From Melioribacter sp051488685 (GTDB lineage Bacteria > Bacteroidota > Ignavibacteria > Ignavibacteriales > Melioribacteraceae), in NCBI RefSeq assembly GCF_051488685.1, contig NZ_JBPSEH010000009.1, forward strand, positions 62,001 to 126,000: DNA of 64,000 nt, read 5' to 3'. Numbering within the stretch: the stretch's first letter is position 1; every line of letters begins with the position of its first letter. The position numbers and the translations under genes were made by a program. Below are positions 1 to 9,593 of this stretch, one piece after another. The notes beneath the pieces were generated by a model that was not told where the DNA came from, ran no database searches, and saw nothing but the letters and a program-made list of their open reading frames with translations.

Positions 1-46
1 AGATAGAACGGACGAATAATTCAGGAAAAATTAATAGCGGTGGGAT

Positions 47-2929
47 ATGAATCATAAATTACTTAACAGAATTATTGCAGGAATAGTATTTGCTATCAGC
101 TTATTTGTTTTTCTAATAACGGTTCAGCCATCGGTTTCTTTCTGGGATTGTGGCGAATTTATTGCATCGTCGTATGCACTGCAGGTGCCACATCCACCTG
201 GAACACCTTTCTTCCTAATCGTTGGCAGACTTTTTTCTATGATCCCTTTTGCTGAAAACATCGGTTTAAGAGTCAATTTAATTTCAGTTGTTACGAGTGC
301 CTTTACGGTGATGTTCCTATATTTAATCGCCGTAATGCTTATAAAAAATTATAGGAAAAAAGAACCTGGAAGTTTATTCGAAGCATTAACTGTTTATATA
401 CCCGCTGCCATTGGAGCCCTTTCGTTAAGTTTTAGCGATACATTTTGGTTTAATGCTGTCGAAGCTGAAGTGTATGCATCTTCGACTTTCTTTATTGCTT
501 TTGTAGTCTGGTTAATGATGAAATGGAATGAAAAAGCCGACCAGCCGGACAACGAAAAATATATTCTCTTGATTGCTTATTTAATAGGGCTCTCTACAGG
601 CGTGCATTTGATGGCTGTTCTTGCGATTGTGCCAATTGTTATGATTGTTGTATTCAGAAAATATATTGACGATGAAGAAACACTTAAAAAGACCGCAATA
701 ATATTTCTTATTCATGCTGCCGTTGTGCTTGTGGTAGCGGCTTTAATGTGGGCTTCGCAAACTTCGTCCAATCCACCAACCCCTGATGAATATAAAGACG
801 TTGACAAACGATTTATGATAGTGCTGGGCGCCATTTCGGCTTTGATTATGGCGGCTTTGTATAAAAAGATCTTTACGAGAAATTCATTTTATATTCCAAT
901 GATTCTCGGAGGTATTACACTTGTTGTAGTTTATCCAGGTCTAGTCAAATATGTACCCAGACTTATATCATTAATATCGGGTAATGACTACACACTAAAT
1001 CTCATAACCTCGATATTATTATTTGCCATTACGGCTTTTGCTATCCACTGGACTGCAAAGAATAATAAACCAACTCTCAATCTTGTATCGAAAGCTTTTT
1101 TATTGGGGCTTGTTGGAATCACCACTTATGCTATGATAATAATACGTGCCAATGAAGAGCCGCCGATTAATATGAATTCTCCCAAAACCTTTACCGAATT
1201 GGAGTCTTACCTGAATCGTGAGCAATACGGTGATTTCCCAACGTTTAAGAGAAGATTTTCCAACGAACCGCATCAAATGGGTATATACACAAATTATTCG
1301 AGCGATCTCGATTTCCTGTGGCGCTATCAGATGGATCACATGTTCAATAGATATTTATTCTGGAATTATATCGGACGAGTTTCTACTTATCAAGATAGTG
1401 GCGTCGATTGGTCGGATATGTATGGCATCCCGTTTTTTATTGGTCTGTTTGGTTTGTTTTTCCATTTTAGGCGCGATTGGAAGATGGCTTCGGTCTTTTT
1501 GGTTATGTTTATATTCCTCGGCTATTTAACGGCATTCTATCAAAATCAACAACAACCACAGCCGCGTGAACGCGATTATTTCTATGTCGGTGCCTTTTTT
1601 GTTTATTCAATCTGGATTGCACTCGGCATGAGAGGCATAATTGAATTGATTATCGAAAAATTTGATAAGATTAATAATCTTAAACCATTTTTAAGTCTTA
1701 TAATGGTTGCGGGAATTATTGTAGTTCCTGTAAATATGTTCCATGCAAACTACTTCGAACACAACCGCTCGCGTAATTACGTTCCATGGGACTACGCTTA
1801 TAATCTATTGCAAAGTGCCGCTCCCAATGCAATTTTATTTACTAACGGAGATAACGATACATTCCCGTTGTGGTATTTGCAGGATGTCGAAGGTGTCCGT
1901 AGAGATGTTCGAATTGCGAATCTTAGTCTTCTGAACACTCCTTGGTATATCAAACAACTTAAAAATACCGAACCTTATGGCGCACCCAAGGTTCAGATGA
2001 GCCTTTCCGATAGAGACATCGATAATCTTACAGTACAAAGGTGGGAACCCACTGAAATGTCTATTCCCGTTCCGCCCGAGGTAATTAAAAAATTCCACGT
2101 TAAAGATAGTACAATTATAAAAACAGGAAAACTTACATGGCTCATGAAAAATCCAGTACAATATGGGAATATTAAAGCCATTCGAACTCAAGACCTTGTA
2201 GTACTCGATATAATCATGCAAAGCAAATGGGAAAGACCAATTTATTTTGCAATAACTTGTTCGGACGATAGTAAGCTTGGACTTGATGACTATCTGCGTA
2301 TGGAGGGTATGGCGCTTCGACTTGTGCCGGATAAGTCGAACACAGGCTCAATCGAATTTATAAACGAGCCGATTATGCGCAAACAATTATTCGACGAACC
2401 AAAAGGATTTTCGAAAGATTATCGTCCCGGATTTAAATTTAGAGGCTTGAACGACTCGACAATCTTTTTCGATGAAAACCACGAGCGATTAATACAGAAC
2501 TATCGCAATACTTTCATGAGGCTTGCCGTTCATTATCTCTATAGCTTAAAAGATAGTACACGTACAGTTGAAACTCTCGATTTAATGGAAAAGAAAATTC
2601 CACGCAATATCGTAAAAGTTGACAACAGAATTCTGCATGATGTTGCTCGTCTTTATTATGCTGCGGGCGCATACGACAAGTATAAAGAAATTGCAAAAGA
2701 GGTAATTGAAACGGCAAAGTTGCAATTAAAGAACAATCCGCGAGATTATTCGAGCTGGAATAATCCGTATGATATATTATTGACCCATTATGAAAATATG
2801 AAAATGTACAAAGAAGCCGTCGAAGTTCTTAATCAATTGTCAATTTATTTGCCTTACGACGAATCTGTCAAACAATTGCTCAATAGATACAGACGGCTTG
2901 CGGGCGTTGACACGCTCGAAGTTAAATAA
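47..2929 (+). CDS. DUF2723 family polytopic membrane protein (putative protein O-glycosyltransferase)
   Basis: 960 aa. The first 590 or so residues carry many hydrophobic segments. The N-terminus has the DUF2723 signature: FWDCGEF at residues 32-38 (acidic D34 and E37) and HPPGTP from H49. This resembles the first luminal loop of PMT/ArnT-type GT-C glycosyltransferases, which transfer sugar from lipid-linked donors outside the membrane. The soluble C-terminal 350 residues end in helical, TPR-like sequence. DUF2723 proteins are typical of Bacteroidota. The substrate is not known from sequence. The start ATG follows a GTGGGA ribosome-binding site, and a strong terminator lies after the stop, so it is the last gene of its transcript. 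Family assignment is firm; the glycosyl-transfer role is inference. Confidence 0.85.
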   Translation: MNHKLLNRIIAGIVFAISLFVFLITVQPSVSFWDCGEFIASSYALQVPHPPGTPFFLIVGRLFSMIPFAENIGLRVNLISVVTSAFTVMFLYLIAVMLIKNYRKKEPGSLFEALTVYIPAAIGALSLSFSDTFWFNAVEAEVYASSTFFIAFVVWLMMKWNEKADQPDNEKYILLIAYLIGLSTGVHLMAVLAIVPIVMIVVFRKYIDDEETLKKTAIIFLIHAAVVLVVAALMWASQTSSNPPTPDEYKDVDKRFMIVLGAISALIMAALYKKIFTRNSFYIPMILGGITLVVVYPGLVKYVPRLISLISGNDYTLNLITSILLFAITAFAIHWTAKNNKPTLNLVSKAFLLGLVGITTYAMIIIRANEEPPINMNSPKTFTELESYLNREQYGDFPTFKRRFSNEPHQMGIYTNYSSDLDFLWRYQMDHMFNRYLFWNYIGRVSTYQDSGVDWSDMYGIPFFIGLFGLFFHFRRDWKMASVFLVMFIFLGYLTAFYQNQQQPQPRERDYFYVGAFFVYSIWIALGMRGIIELIIEKFDKINNLKPFLSLIMVAGIIVVPVNMFHANYFEHNRSRNYVPWDYAYNLLQSAAPNAILFTNGDNDTFPLWYLQDVEGVRRDVRIANLSLLNTPWYIKQLKNTEPYGAPKVQMSLSDRDIDNLTVQRWEPTEMSIPVPPEVIKKFHVKDSTIIKTGKLTWLMKNPVQYGNIKAIRTQDLVVLDIIMQSKWERPIYFAITCSDDSKLGLDDYLRMEGMALRLVPDKSNTGSIEFINEPIMRKQLFDEPKGFSKDYRPGFKFRGLNDSTIFFDENHERLIQNYRNTFMRLAVHYLYSLKDSTRTVETLDLMEKKIPRNIVKVDNRILHDVARLYYAAGAYDKYKEIAKEVIETAKLQLKNNPRDYSSWNNPYDILLTHYENMKMYKEAVEVLNQLSIYLPYDESVKQLLNRYRRLAGVDTLEVK

Positions 2930-2957
2930 GCTTCGATAAATTTTAATTTTCCTAAGA

Positions 2958-2983
2958 AAGAGTCCGCTTGAAGGCGGACTCTT
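2958..2983 (+). terminator. Rho-independent terminator
   Basis: A perfect 10-bp stem (2958-2967 with 2974-2983) closes a 6-base loop and is followed by a short T-rich run. It ends the DUF2723 gene transcript. Confidence 0.8.
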
Positions 2984-3007
2984 CATTTTAATAATGACTG
3001 TACAGGT

Positions 3008-4075
3008 ATGAGAATATTAGTCTTAGCTTTATCAGGTATCGGGGATGCATTGATGTTTACGCCGGCACTATCGGTGCTAAAGAAGATTTACTCCGATTCA
3101 AGGATCGATTCCCTTGTAATGTACAAAGGAGTGGCGGAAATATATAATAGTTTACCCGAGATTTCTGAAGTTTTGTACTGGGACTTTCTCAATAAGCCAA
3201 AATTAAAATCGCTCTCGTATGTTATAAGTCTAAGAGGTAAATACGACATTTCGATTAATGTGTATCCATCAAACAGAAAGGAATATAATATTATTAACTT
3301 TTTAATCGGAGCAGAAAAACGAGCTGCTGTAAAGTATCTCCGCATGGATTTTATGAATCTTGGATTTTTGAATAATGTTAGAATTGAAGAGAATGATAAA
3401 CTTCACAATGTAGAAGAAAATATCAAATTAATCGAAAAGATAACTGGCTCTTTAGTAGATTCTATTCCAGGCTTGAGCTTGAATTTTTCTTCTGATGATG
3501 AAGAATATATGCGTAACTTTTTAAGTAGATATAAAATAAGTGAAGATGAAACTGTAATTGGATTCCATCCTGGATGCTCTACATTAAAGAATCATGCTAA
3601 TAGAAGGTGGAGTACTGAAAAATTTGCCGAGTTAGCTGTTCGTTTTATCAATCAACATAAAGCACGTGTGTTGATTTTCGGAGGACCTGAAGAGCATCGA
3701 TTAAAAGAAGAGATAATAAAGTACGGAGGCAATTCTAATATTATTTCTGTTGATACAGATTCGTTAATTCATACTGCAGCGGTTATGAAAAGATGTAATT
3801 TGTTTGTCACAAACGATTCGAGTCTTATGCATGTGGCGTCGGCTTTAAAGTTGAAAGTGGTTGCCTTAATAGGGCCAACGAATCCCGATTATATTCATCC
3901 CTGGCGAACAGAGTATAGAATTGCTTCGCTTAATCTCGACTGCGCTCCATGCTTTTATTATTCACCCAGACCATTGACCTGTAAAAGGGGAGACGTTAAG
4001 TTTAAATGTATCAAAGAATTGCCGGTCGACCTGGTGTATAAACTTTCGGAAGAATTACTTAATTCAGGAAAGTGA
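3008..4075 (+). CDS. Glycosyltransferase family 9 (heptosyltransferase-like)
   Basis: 355 aa, GT-B fold of the ADP-heptose:LPS heptosyltransferase family (WaaC/WaaF/RfaQ). The N-terminal loop SGIGDAL puts an acidic residue at D13, where characterised heptosyltransferases have their catalytic base. The C-terminal half has FHPGCS, then FVTNDSSLMHVA and GPTNP, the donor-binding part of GT9 enzymes. A Cys-rich tail (CAPC, then CKRGDVKFKC) is common in this family. It probably adds heptose or a related sugar to lipopolysaccharide core at the inner membrane. An hldD-like gene at 18961-19935 would make the ADP-heptose donor. Its last 12 bases overlap the convergent LOG gene. The exact acceptor is unknown. 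Confidence 0.88.
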   Translation: MRILVLALSGIGDALMFTPALSVLKKIYSDSRIDSLVMYKGVAEIYNSLPEISEVLYWDFLNKPKLKSLSYVISLRGKYDISINVYPSNRKEYNIINFLIGAEKRAAVKYLRMDFMNLGFLNNVRIEENDKLHNVEENIKLIEKITGSLVDSIPGLSLNFSSDDEEYMRNFLSRYKISEDETVIGFHPGCSTLKNHANRRWSTEKFAELAVRFINQHKARVLIFGGPEEHRLKEEIIKYGGNSNIISVDTDSLIHTAAVMKRCNLFVTNDSSLMHVASALKLKVVALIGPTNPDYIHPWRTEYRIASLNLDCAPCFYYSPRPLTCKRGDVKFKCIKELPVDLVYKLSEELLNSGK

Positions 4076-4594
4076 GTCAATTATATAATTAGCGCAGATC
4101 TTAATATCGCTAAAACATTTTATCAAACCGATTTCACGTTTTTCTTTCTCTATCTGAGTATCCATAAGCTTTACAATATCGGACCACATTTTCCCGTGAC
4201 ATGCTATAGGTTTCTTGGGCATCATTTTTTTGTTGATAAATTCCCACACAATGGCAAGCTCCACCAGCGTGCCGGTGCCACCTTGAAGGACTATATATGC
4301 ATCTCCAATTTTCATTAGATTTTCGAGTCTTTCAAAAAGGGATTTGCATTTAATTTCTTTGCTCAGATATTTACTCGGTACGGAATTATAAATGTCGATA
4401 GTAACTCCAATGGCTTCGGCTCCGGCTAAACGAGCACCTTTCGAAACAGCATCCATAATGCCCTGATATCCTCCAGTACAAACATTTAAACCCGCTTCTG
4501 CAAGAAGTTTCCCCAGCAGATATGCCGTTTCGTATTCTTCGTCGCCCGGTTTAGGTACAGAACTGCCGAATACGGTTACAAATTTATTTTTCAT
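4064..4594 (-). CDS. LOG family (TIGR00725/TIGR00730-type) nucleotide-binding protein
   Basis: 176 aa Rossmann-fold protein of the LOG/lysine-decarboxylase-like family. CTGGYQGIMDAVSKGA near residues 38-53 and QGGTGTLVE near residue 105 correspond to the phosphate-binding GG..GxxxA and PGGxGTxxE motifs, with Q in place of the usual P. Characterised LOG proteins are nucleoside-5'-monophosphate phosphoribohydrolases, but many short bacterial members are untested, so the reaction is inferred. It overlaps the upstream S1/P1 nuclease gene by 4 bases (ATGA), indicating translational coupling, and is the last of three minus-strand genes. A link to nucleotide breakdown by the neighbouring nuclease is possible but unproven. 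Confidence 0.82.
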   Translation of the reverse strand: MKNKFVTVFGSSVPKPGDEEYETAYLLGKLLAEAGLNVCTGGYQGIMDAVSKGARLAGAEAIGVTIDIYNSVPSKYLSKEIKCKSLFERLENLMKIGDAYIVLQGGTGTLVELAIVWEFINKKMMPKKPIACHGKMWSDIVKLMDTQIEKEKREIGLIKCFSDIKICANYIIDSLS

Positions 4595-5421
4595 AATGAA
4601 CTCAAAACAGGTTTCTCGGCTTTGAGCCAGGCAGTATAAATCATCGATGCCAACATTATAGACGCTTGATTTATTTTATCAATTGTCAAATGACGGGTTC
4701 TAAACCAGAGCAATTCGTAATATTTGTTTTCATCATTATTACTGTATTGTGTTGCTTTTTTGTCGGCGTTTAAAATTATATCCACTTCGAAATTTGATTC
4801 GTAGATATAGTCAAAAATTACATCTAAAAGAGGAGCTTTTAGTTCAACTACCTGACCATTCTTCAGGTTTGCTTCAATCTCATTCAGATAGCGGTTGAAC
4901 ATCTCAATTTCATATCGGAAGTGTATTCCTTTCTGACCTGTGAGTTGCCCGTTATAATTTATTGTTGCGTGAAGCGGCTGATGGCCGTCCCCAACGTAAT
5001 GAGCCAGGTCGGAAGAGTATAGCAATATTTTAGCACGATCTTTTTCCTTGAATGCATTTACAAGTTTATCAAATGTTTCTGAAGTAGCCCATGGTAGCAG
5101 TCCCATTTTTTTTACAGTGCTATCGCCGTAAATAGCTTTTAATGTTTCTTTCGAATTTATCATGCTTCCATTTAAAAATTCGCTGTAGAAATCGATGTCG
5201 ATAAAATGCCTTTGAGGTTCATCGGGATCGTCTTTTTTTCTGTAATCCGGGTCTACGGAGTGTTCTATAATGTAATTGATTGCATCTTGTGATAAGCCAA
5301 TCTCTGAGGAGATTAAGTTTAATGCATGTTTGGCTATAAGCTGATGACCTTCATTTCCCCACGCAAAGTTCAACAGGAAAGGAAAAAGGAAGCAGGTCAG
5401 AAAAAACTTGAATTTTGTCAT
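4591..5421 (-). CDS. Secreted S1/P1-type zinc nuclease family protein
   Basis: 276 aa with a hydrophobic signal peptide (residues 1-22). The mature protein would start WGNEGHQ, placing the N-terminal Trp that ligands zinc in S1/P1 nucleases and phospholipase C, followed by GH. HYVGDGHQPLH in the middle is the diagnostic metal-binding motif (HxxGDxHQPLH). Family members hydrolyse single-stranded DNA/RNA and 3'-nucleotides at three zinc ions. A periplasmic or secreted location is expected. It starts one base after the yjbQ-like stop and overlaps the LOG gene downstream, so the three probably form one operon. Confidence 0.85.
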   Translation of the reverse strand: MTKFKFFLTCFLFPFLLNFAWGNEGHQLIAKHALNLISSEIGLSQDAINYIIEHSVDPDYRKKDDPDEPQRHFIDIDFYSEFLNGSMINSKETLKAIYGDSTVKKMGLLPWATSETFDKLVNAFKEKDRAKILLYSSDLAHYVGDGHQPLHATINYNGQLTGQKGIHFRYEIEMFNRYLNEIEANLKNGQVVELKAPLLDVIFDYIYESNFEVDIILNADKKATQYSNNDENKYYELLWFRTRHLTIDKINQASIMLASMIYTAWLKAEKPVLSSL

Positions 5422-5422
5422 T

Positions 5423-5842
5423 TTATTGTCCTATAAATTGTGTAATAATATTTCTTCGGCGGGGTCTATTATCGAAGTCGATAAGTACTATCTGTTGCCA
5501 GGTGCCCAGAAGTAAATTTGAATTTGTAAATGGAACCGTTACAGAATTGCCCTGCAACGAAGCTCGCACGTGTGCATATCCATTGGCATCGTGCCAGGTC
5601 TCGTCGTGATGATAATGTTTATTTGATGGAGCTATTTTTTCGAAAAATTCGGGATAATCTTTTAGTAATCCAGGCTCAAATTCTATTGTTGTAATTCCTG
5701 CAGTGGAGCCTGGAGCAAAAACCAGTACACTTCCCTCTTTAAATCCAGTTTCATTTAATTTCTCTTTTACTTCAGCAGTAATGTCTATTATGTCGCTGTT
5801 ACCCCTGGTATTTACAGTAAAACTATACGTTTTGATCTCCAT
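5423..5842 (-). CDS. YjbQ/UPF0047 family protein
   Basis: 139 aa, matching the full length of the UPF0047/YjbQ family. It shows the family core: APGSTAGITTIE, then the His-rich HYHHDETWHDANGYAHV, then TVPF and GTWQQIVLIDFD. The His/Asp/Glu cluster suggests a metal site. Some members have weak thiamine-phosphate-synthase activity and the family is named for it, but the physiological role is unsettled. First gene of the minus-strand trio (YjbQ, S1/P1 nuclease, LOG). Its promoter should lie in 5843-5962, shared divergently with rocD. Confidence 0.85.
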   Translation of the reverse strand: MEIKTYSFTVNTRGNSDIIDITAEVKEKLNETGFKEGSVLVFAPGSTAGITTIEFEPGLLKDYPEFFEKIAPSNKHYHHDETWHDANGYAHVRASLQGNSVTVPFTNSNLLLGTWQQIVLIDFDNRPRRRNIITQFIGQ

Positions 5843-5962
5843 TTCGTCACCTTACTCTCAAGTTGATAACCAAAATTATAAATTTTTGTATTAATCATCA
5901 TTCGGAATAGAAAAACAATTTTAATAATTTAGAGCTACAATTTAAATAAAAAGAGGATTTAT

Positions 5963-7165
5963 ATGACAACAAAGGAATTTATTGAACTGGAAGAAAGATA
6001 TGGGGCGCACAATTATCATCCGCTGGATGTAGTAATTGAAAGAGCGGAGGGTTGTTGGGTGTATGACGTCGAGGGAAATAAATATCTGGATTGTCTTGCG
6101 GCATATTCTGCTGTTAATCAGGGGCATTGTCATCCACGTATTATAAATGCTCTCAAGAAACAGGCAGAAAAAGTTACATTGACTTCACGTGCATTTCGTA
6201 ACGATCAACTCCCTTTACTTTATAAAGAATTGAGTGAGCAGACTGGATACGAAATTTCATTACCAATGAATTCAGGAGCTGAAGCTGTCGAAACAGCCTT
6301 GAAAGCTGCAAGAAAATGGGGATACAAAGTTAAAGGAGTTCCCGAAAATAAAGCCGAGATAATAGCATGCAAAAATAATTTTGCCGGCAGAACAATTACA
6401 ATCATCAGTTTCTCTACTGAAAAACAGTACCGCGATGGCTTCGGTCCACTTACTCCTGGATTTAAAATTGTCGAGTACGGGAATGCAGAAGATTTAGAAA
6501 ATTCAGTAACAGAAAATACAGTTGCTTTTATTGTCGAGCCTGTTCAAGGAGAAGGTGGTATAATTGTGCCTCCGGAGGGCTATTTGAAAAAGGCTTATGA
6601 AATTTGTAAAAGGAATAATGTTTTATTAATTACAGACGAGATCCAATCTGGATTGGGAAGGACTGGTAAATTATTTGCATTCGAGCATGAAGGGATTCGA
6701 CCCGACGTTGTGATAATTGGCAAAGCTTTGTCGGGTGGTTGTTATCCAGTATCTGCAGTCTTGTCTGATCGAGAAGTACTCGGCGTTTTCAAGCCAGGTG
6801 ACCACGGTTCGACTTTCGGAGGAAATCCACTCGGTGCTGCTGTAGCAAGAGAATCACTCAAAGTACTGATCGAAGAAAAATTGATTGAAAACTCAGCTGA
6901 AGTAGGTAAATATTTCATCGAAAAATTAAAAGGCATCGAATCCCCGCATGTCAAAGAAGTACGAGGTAAGGGATTGTTCATCGGAGTAGAATTAATACCG
7001 GAAGCGGGAGGAGCGCGCCGCTTCTGTGAAGCTCTTATGAAAAAAGGAATTCTTTGCAAAGAAACTCACGAAAATGTAATTCGTTTTGCTCCCCCGTTGA
7101 TTATTAAAAAAGAGGAAATTGACTGGGCTTTAACGCGTATTGAAGAGGTTCTTAAAATGGCATAA
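5963..7165 (+). CDS. rocD: Ornithine aminotransferase
   Basis: 400 aa class-III pyridoxal-phosphate aminotransferase. It converts ornithine and 2-oxoglutarate to glutamate-5-semialdehyde and glutamate, linking arginine/ornithine to proline. ITDEIQSGLGRTG places the cofactor-binding Asp at D225. The Schiff-base lysine is K254 in IIGKALSGG, followed by HGSTFGGNPLGAAVA. Length and these blocks fit RocD/OAT better than acetylornithine or 4-aminobutyrate aminotransferases. The start ATG follows AGAGGA. It is monocistronic, divergent from the yjbQ operon and convergent with the hybrid kinase across a shared hairpin. Confidence 0.9.
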   Translation: MTTKEFIELEERYGAHNYHPLDVVIERAEGCWVYDVEGNKYLDCLAAYSAVNQGHCHPRIINALKKQAEKVTLTSRAFRNDQLPLLYKELSEQTGYEISLPMNSGAEAVETALKAARKWGYKVKGVPENKAEIIACKNNFAGRTITIISFSTEKQYRDGFGPLTPGFKIVEYGNAEDLENSVTENTVAFIVEPVQGEGGIIVPPEGYLKKAYEICKRNNVLLITDEIQSGLGRTGKLFAFEHEGIRPDVVIIGKALSGGCYPVSAVLSDREVLGVFKPGDHGSTFGGNPLGAAVARESLKVLIEEKLIENSAEVGKYFIEKLKGIESPHVKEVRGKGLFIGVELIPEAGGARRFCEALMKKGILCKETHENVIRFAPPLIIKKEEIDWALTRIEEVLKMA

Positions 7166-7171
7166 TTTGTT

Positions 7172-7201
7172 GAAGGCTGTGCTCCATATGGTGCAGCCTT
7201 C
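7172..7201. terminator. Bidirectional terminator between rocD and the hybrid kinase
   Basis: An 11-bp stem (7172-7182 with 7191-7201, two G-T pairs) has an 8-base loop, with CTTTT on the plus side. It sits between convergent genes and almost touches the kinase stop codon at 7204. Confidence 0.7.
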
Positions 7202-7203
7202 TT

Positions 7204-9444
7204 TTAATCGATTTGTCTCTTTAGCCACTGGTCGATCGTAAGTTTTAAGAACTGAATGTTAATAGGCTTGGCGATATAATCGTTCATCCCTGCTGCTAAA
7301 CATTTTTCACGGTCTTTCATACTTGAGTGCGCAGTGACAGCAATAATCGGAATTTTACCTACATCGCCGGGTAAATTTCTAATCTGTTTTGTGGCGGTAA
7401 TGCCGTCCATATCTGTCATCTCGATATCCATTAAAACAAGATTATATCTGCCTGTTTTAACTGCATCAATAGCTTCGCTTCCGCTCGATACTGCTTCCAC
7501 TGTGTAACCGACTTCGCGGAGGATTTTTAACTCCAGGTCCTGACTTATCGGATTGTCTTCAACCAGTAGTAAACGTTTTTCAGACTTCGATTCTTGAATG
7601 GATGGTTTTAGTGCTTCTTGTTTTTCTATCTCTTTTTGATTGTAAATTGAAGCTGCTGCAACTCCGGATTCTTCGCTTTCCGATGGAGTGAGCCTGAACC
7701 TGGCTGTAAAGTAAAATTTACTTCCTTGACCGGGTTTACTTTCGACATTAATATCGCCACCCATCAGTTTAATGAATTCTTTCGCAATAACCAATCCTAG
7801 TCCCGTGCCTTCCTTTTTGTCCTTTTTGTCTTTTACCTGCACGTAAGGTTCAAAAAGAAGGGGAATTTTATCATTAGGAATTCCCGTACCAGTATCAATT
7901 ACAGAGGTAAGGATTTCGATTGTACTTGTAGTTCTATTTTCTACTTTTACAGAAATCGTAACGCTTCCTTTGTCGGTGTATTTAACAGCATTGCCAGCCA
8001 GATTTAATACGACCTGTCGGTAGCGTGTGGCGTCTCCGTAAATTTTATCGGGCAGACCTGGATCGATCTCTTCGATAATTTCAATTCCCTTTTGTCGAGC
8101 TGCTTGACCAATTATCGACGATACTTTATGAATTTCTTCACTCAGGTCGAACTCGTTTTCTTCGAGTTCCATCTTACCTGCTTCGATTTTAGATATATCG
8201 AGAATATTGTTGATTATGTCCAGTAACGATTCAGCTGCAAGACGGGCATCCCGCGCGAATTTTTTTAGTTCCTCCTCACTTTCAAAAAGGTCATTTTCAA
8301 TCAATGTAAGAAAACCCATAACCGAGTTCATTGGAGTACGAACTTCGTGACTCATATTAGCCAGGAATTTAGTTTTATAGCTACTTTCTTGTCGAGCTTT
8401 CTGCGCAGCTATGTCAGATTTAATTTTTTCCTGTCGCAATGCTTCCAGTGCTTTCTGGCGTTCGTGTTCTGCCAGCACCTGTTGAGTTATGTCCTGAAGG
8501 CTGCCATCGAAAAATGTTGCGTCTTCCTCCTCGTCGTAACTCAGCCTTACATTCATTTTAACTGCAATTTCACTGCCGTCTTTTTTAAGAAACTGTACTC
8601 TGTAATTTTTTACCTTACCCTGTTTTTCGAGCAATTTATTCAACAAATCTGCGTCCGATTTCCTTTTGAAGAGGTCGTTGAAAAAATTCAATTTATTAAT
8701 TTCTTCCTCCGATGAATATCCCAGCATTCTGATAAGAGCGGGATTTACAGCGGTGAATTTGCCTGCTGGAGTAATTTGAAATACTCCCTCAACCGAATTT
8801 TCAAAAATATTTCTGAATTTTTTTTCTGAAAGGACGACTTCGTAGCTCTTCAGTAAAGCCTCGCGACGGAGTCTGTAATTAATATAACTTGCGACCACCG
8901 CCATAACGCTTATGATCATTACCAGTACAATCGATTCGAGCATGTGCTGAATATTTTGAGCCTGATTGGCTATTGCCGAAGCAACAAACACGAGGTTATA
9001 ATAAACTGCAACTAAAACCTGATGGCGTACCTCCCAGCTGAGAAATAATGCGGCAGTAAATATTATTAGACTTATTATGTGCGAATTGAATACTAAGGTT
9101 TGTGGTTCCAGATAAATCATCACTCCGAAAGACGCCACGATCGACATTAAAAGAATGTGTACCAGCAAGGCGGGATGTTCTTTGCCATGTCGTGAATTAG
9201 ATAATACAAGTAGTACAAAGGCGATGAAAACGGAAAATAAACGCGATACATAAAGTTGAATGCTATGCTCACTGAAATAGAGCACTTCGAAAATTAGAGC
9301 TATCCCGCCAGATGCAGCAGAAAAAATGGCCAACGATCTGAATGGAGATAAAAGCTCCTTTTGTGTTTCTTGCTTTATATATTCATTAACTTTATGCTCT
9401 AATGTTCGGGAATATTTTTTAGCTGTATTTCCTGCTGTTACCAC
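7204..9444 (-). CDS. Membrane-bound hybrid sensor histidine kinase/response regulator with PAS domain
   Basis: 746 aa. Residues 35-190 carry about five or six hydrophobic segments. A PAS domain follows (about 210-325), then a coiled-coil linker, HisKA with phospho-acceptor H366 in NMSHEVRTPMN, and HATPase_c with NLAGNAVKYT, DTGTGIP and GTGLGL. A C-terminal receiver domain carries D673 in LMDIEM and the conserved K in AKPI. The architecture resembles BarA/ArcB-like hybrid kinases. There is no separate Hpt domain and no regulator gene beside it, so the downstream partner is encoded elsewhere or the receiver acts alone. The membrane sensor region matches no named domain that I recognise, so the signal is unknown. 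Confidence 0.92.
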   Translation of the reverse strand: MVTAGNTAKKYSRTLEHKVNEYIKQETQKELLSPFRSLAIFSAASGGIALIFEVLYFSEHSIQLYVSRLFSVFIAFVLLVLSNSRHGKEHPALLVHILLMSIVASFGVMIYLEPQTLVFNSHIISLIIFTAALFLSWEVRHQVLVAVYYNLVFVASAIANQAQNIQHMLESIVLVMIISVMAVVASYINYRLRREALLKSYEVVLSEKKFRNIFENSVEGVFQITPAGKFTAVNPALIRMLGYSSEEEINKLNFFNDLFKRKSDADLLNKLLEKQGKVKNYRVQFLKKDGSEIAVKMNVRLSYDEEEDATFFDGSLQDITQQVLAEHERQKALEALRQEKIKSDIAAQKARQESSYKTKFLANMSHEVRTPMNSVMGFLTLIENDLFESEEELKKFARDARLAAESLLDIINNILDISKIEAGKMELEENEFDLSEEIHKVSSIIGQAARQKGIEIIEEIDPGLPDKIYGDATRYRQVVLNLAGNAVKYTDKGSVTISVKVENRTTSTIEILTSVIDTGTGIPNDKIPLLFEPYVQVKDKKDKKEGTGLGLVIAKEFIKLMGGDINVESKPGQGSKFYFTARFRLTPSESEESGVAAASIYNQKEIEKQEALKPSIQESKSEKRLLLVEDNPISQDLELKILREVGYTVEAVSSGSEAIDAVKTGRYNLVLMDIEMTDMDGITATKQIRNLPGDVGKIPIIAVTAHSSMKDREKCLAAGMNDYIAKPINIQFLKLTIDQWLKRQID

Positions 9445-9593
9445 TTGTTACCCGTTATTTTCAAAGTTAGGGAAATATTTTATGTTCTGATAATAATCAT
9501 GCTTCGGGAGTATATCAATAATTATCGATACTAAATTAATAAATAAATAATTAATATATTATCGACATAATTAAAATTTCTTTAGGATGAATT

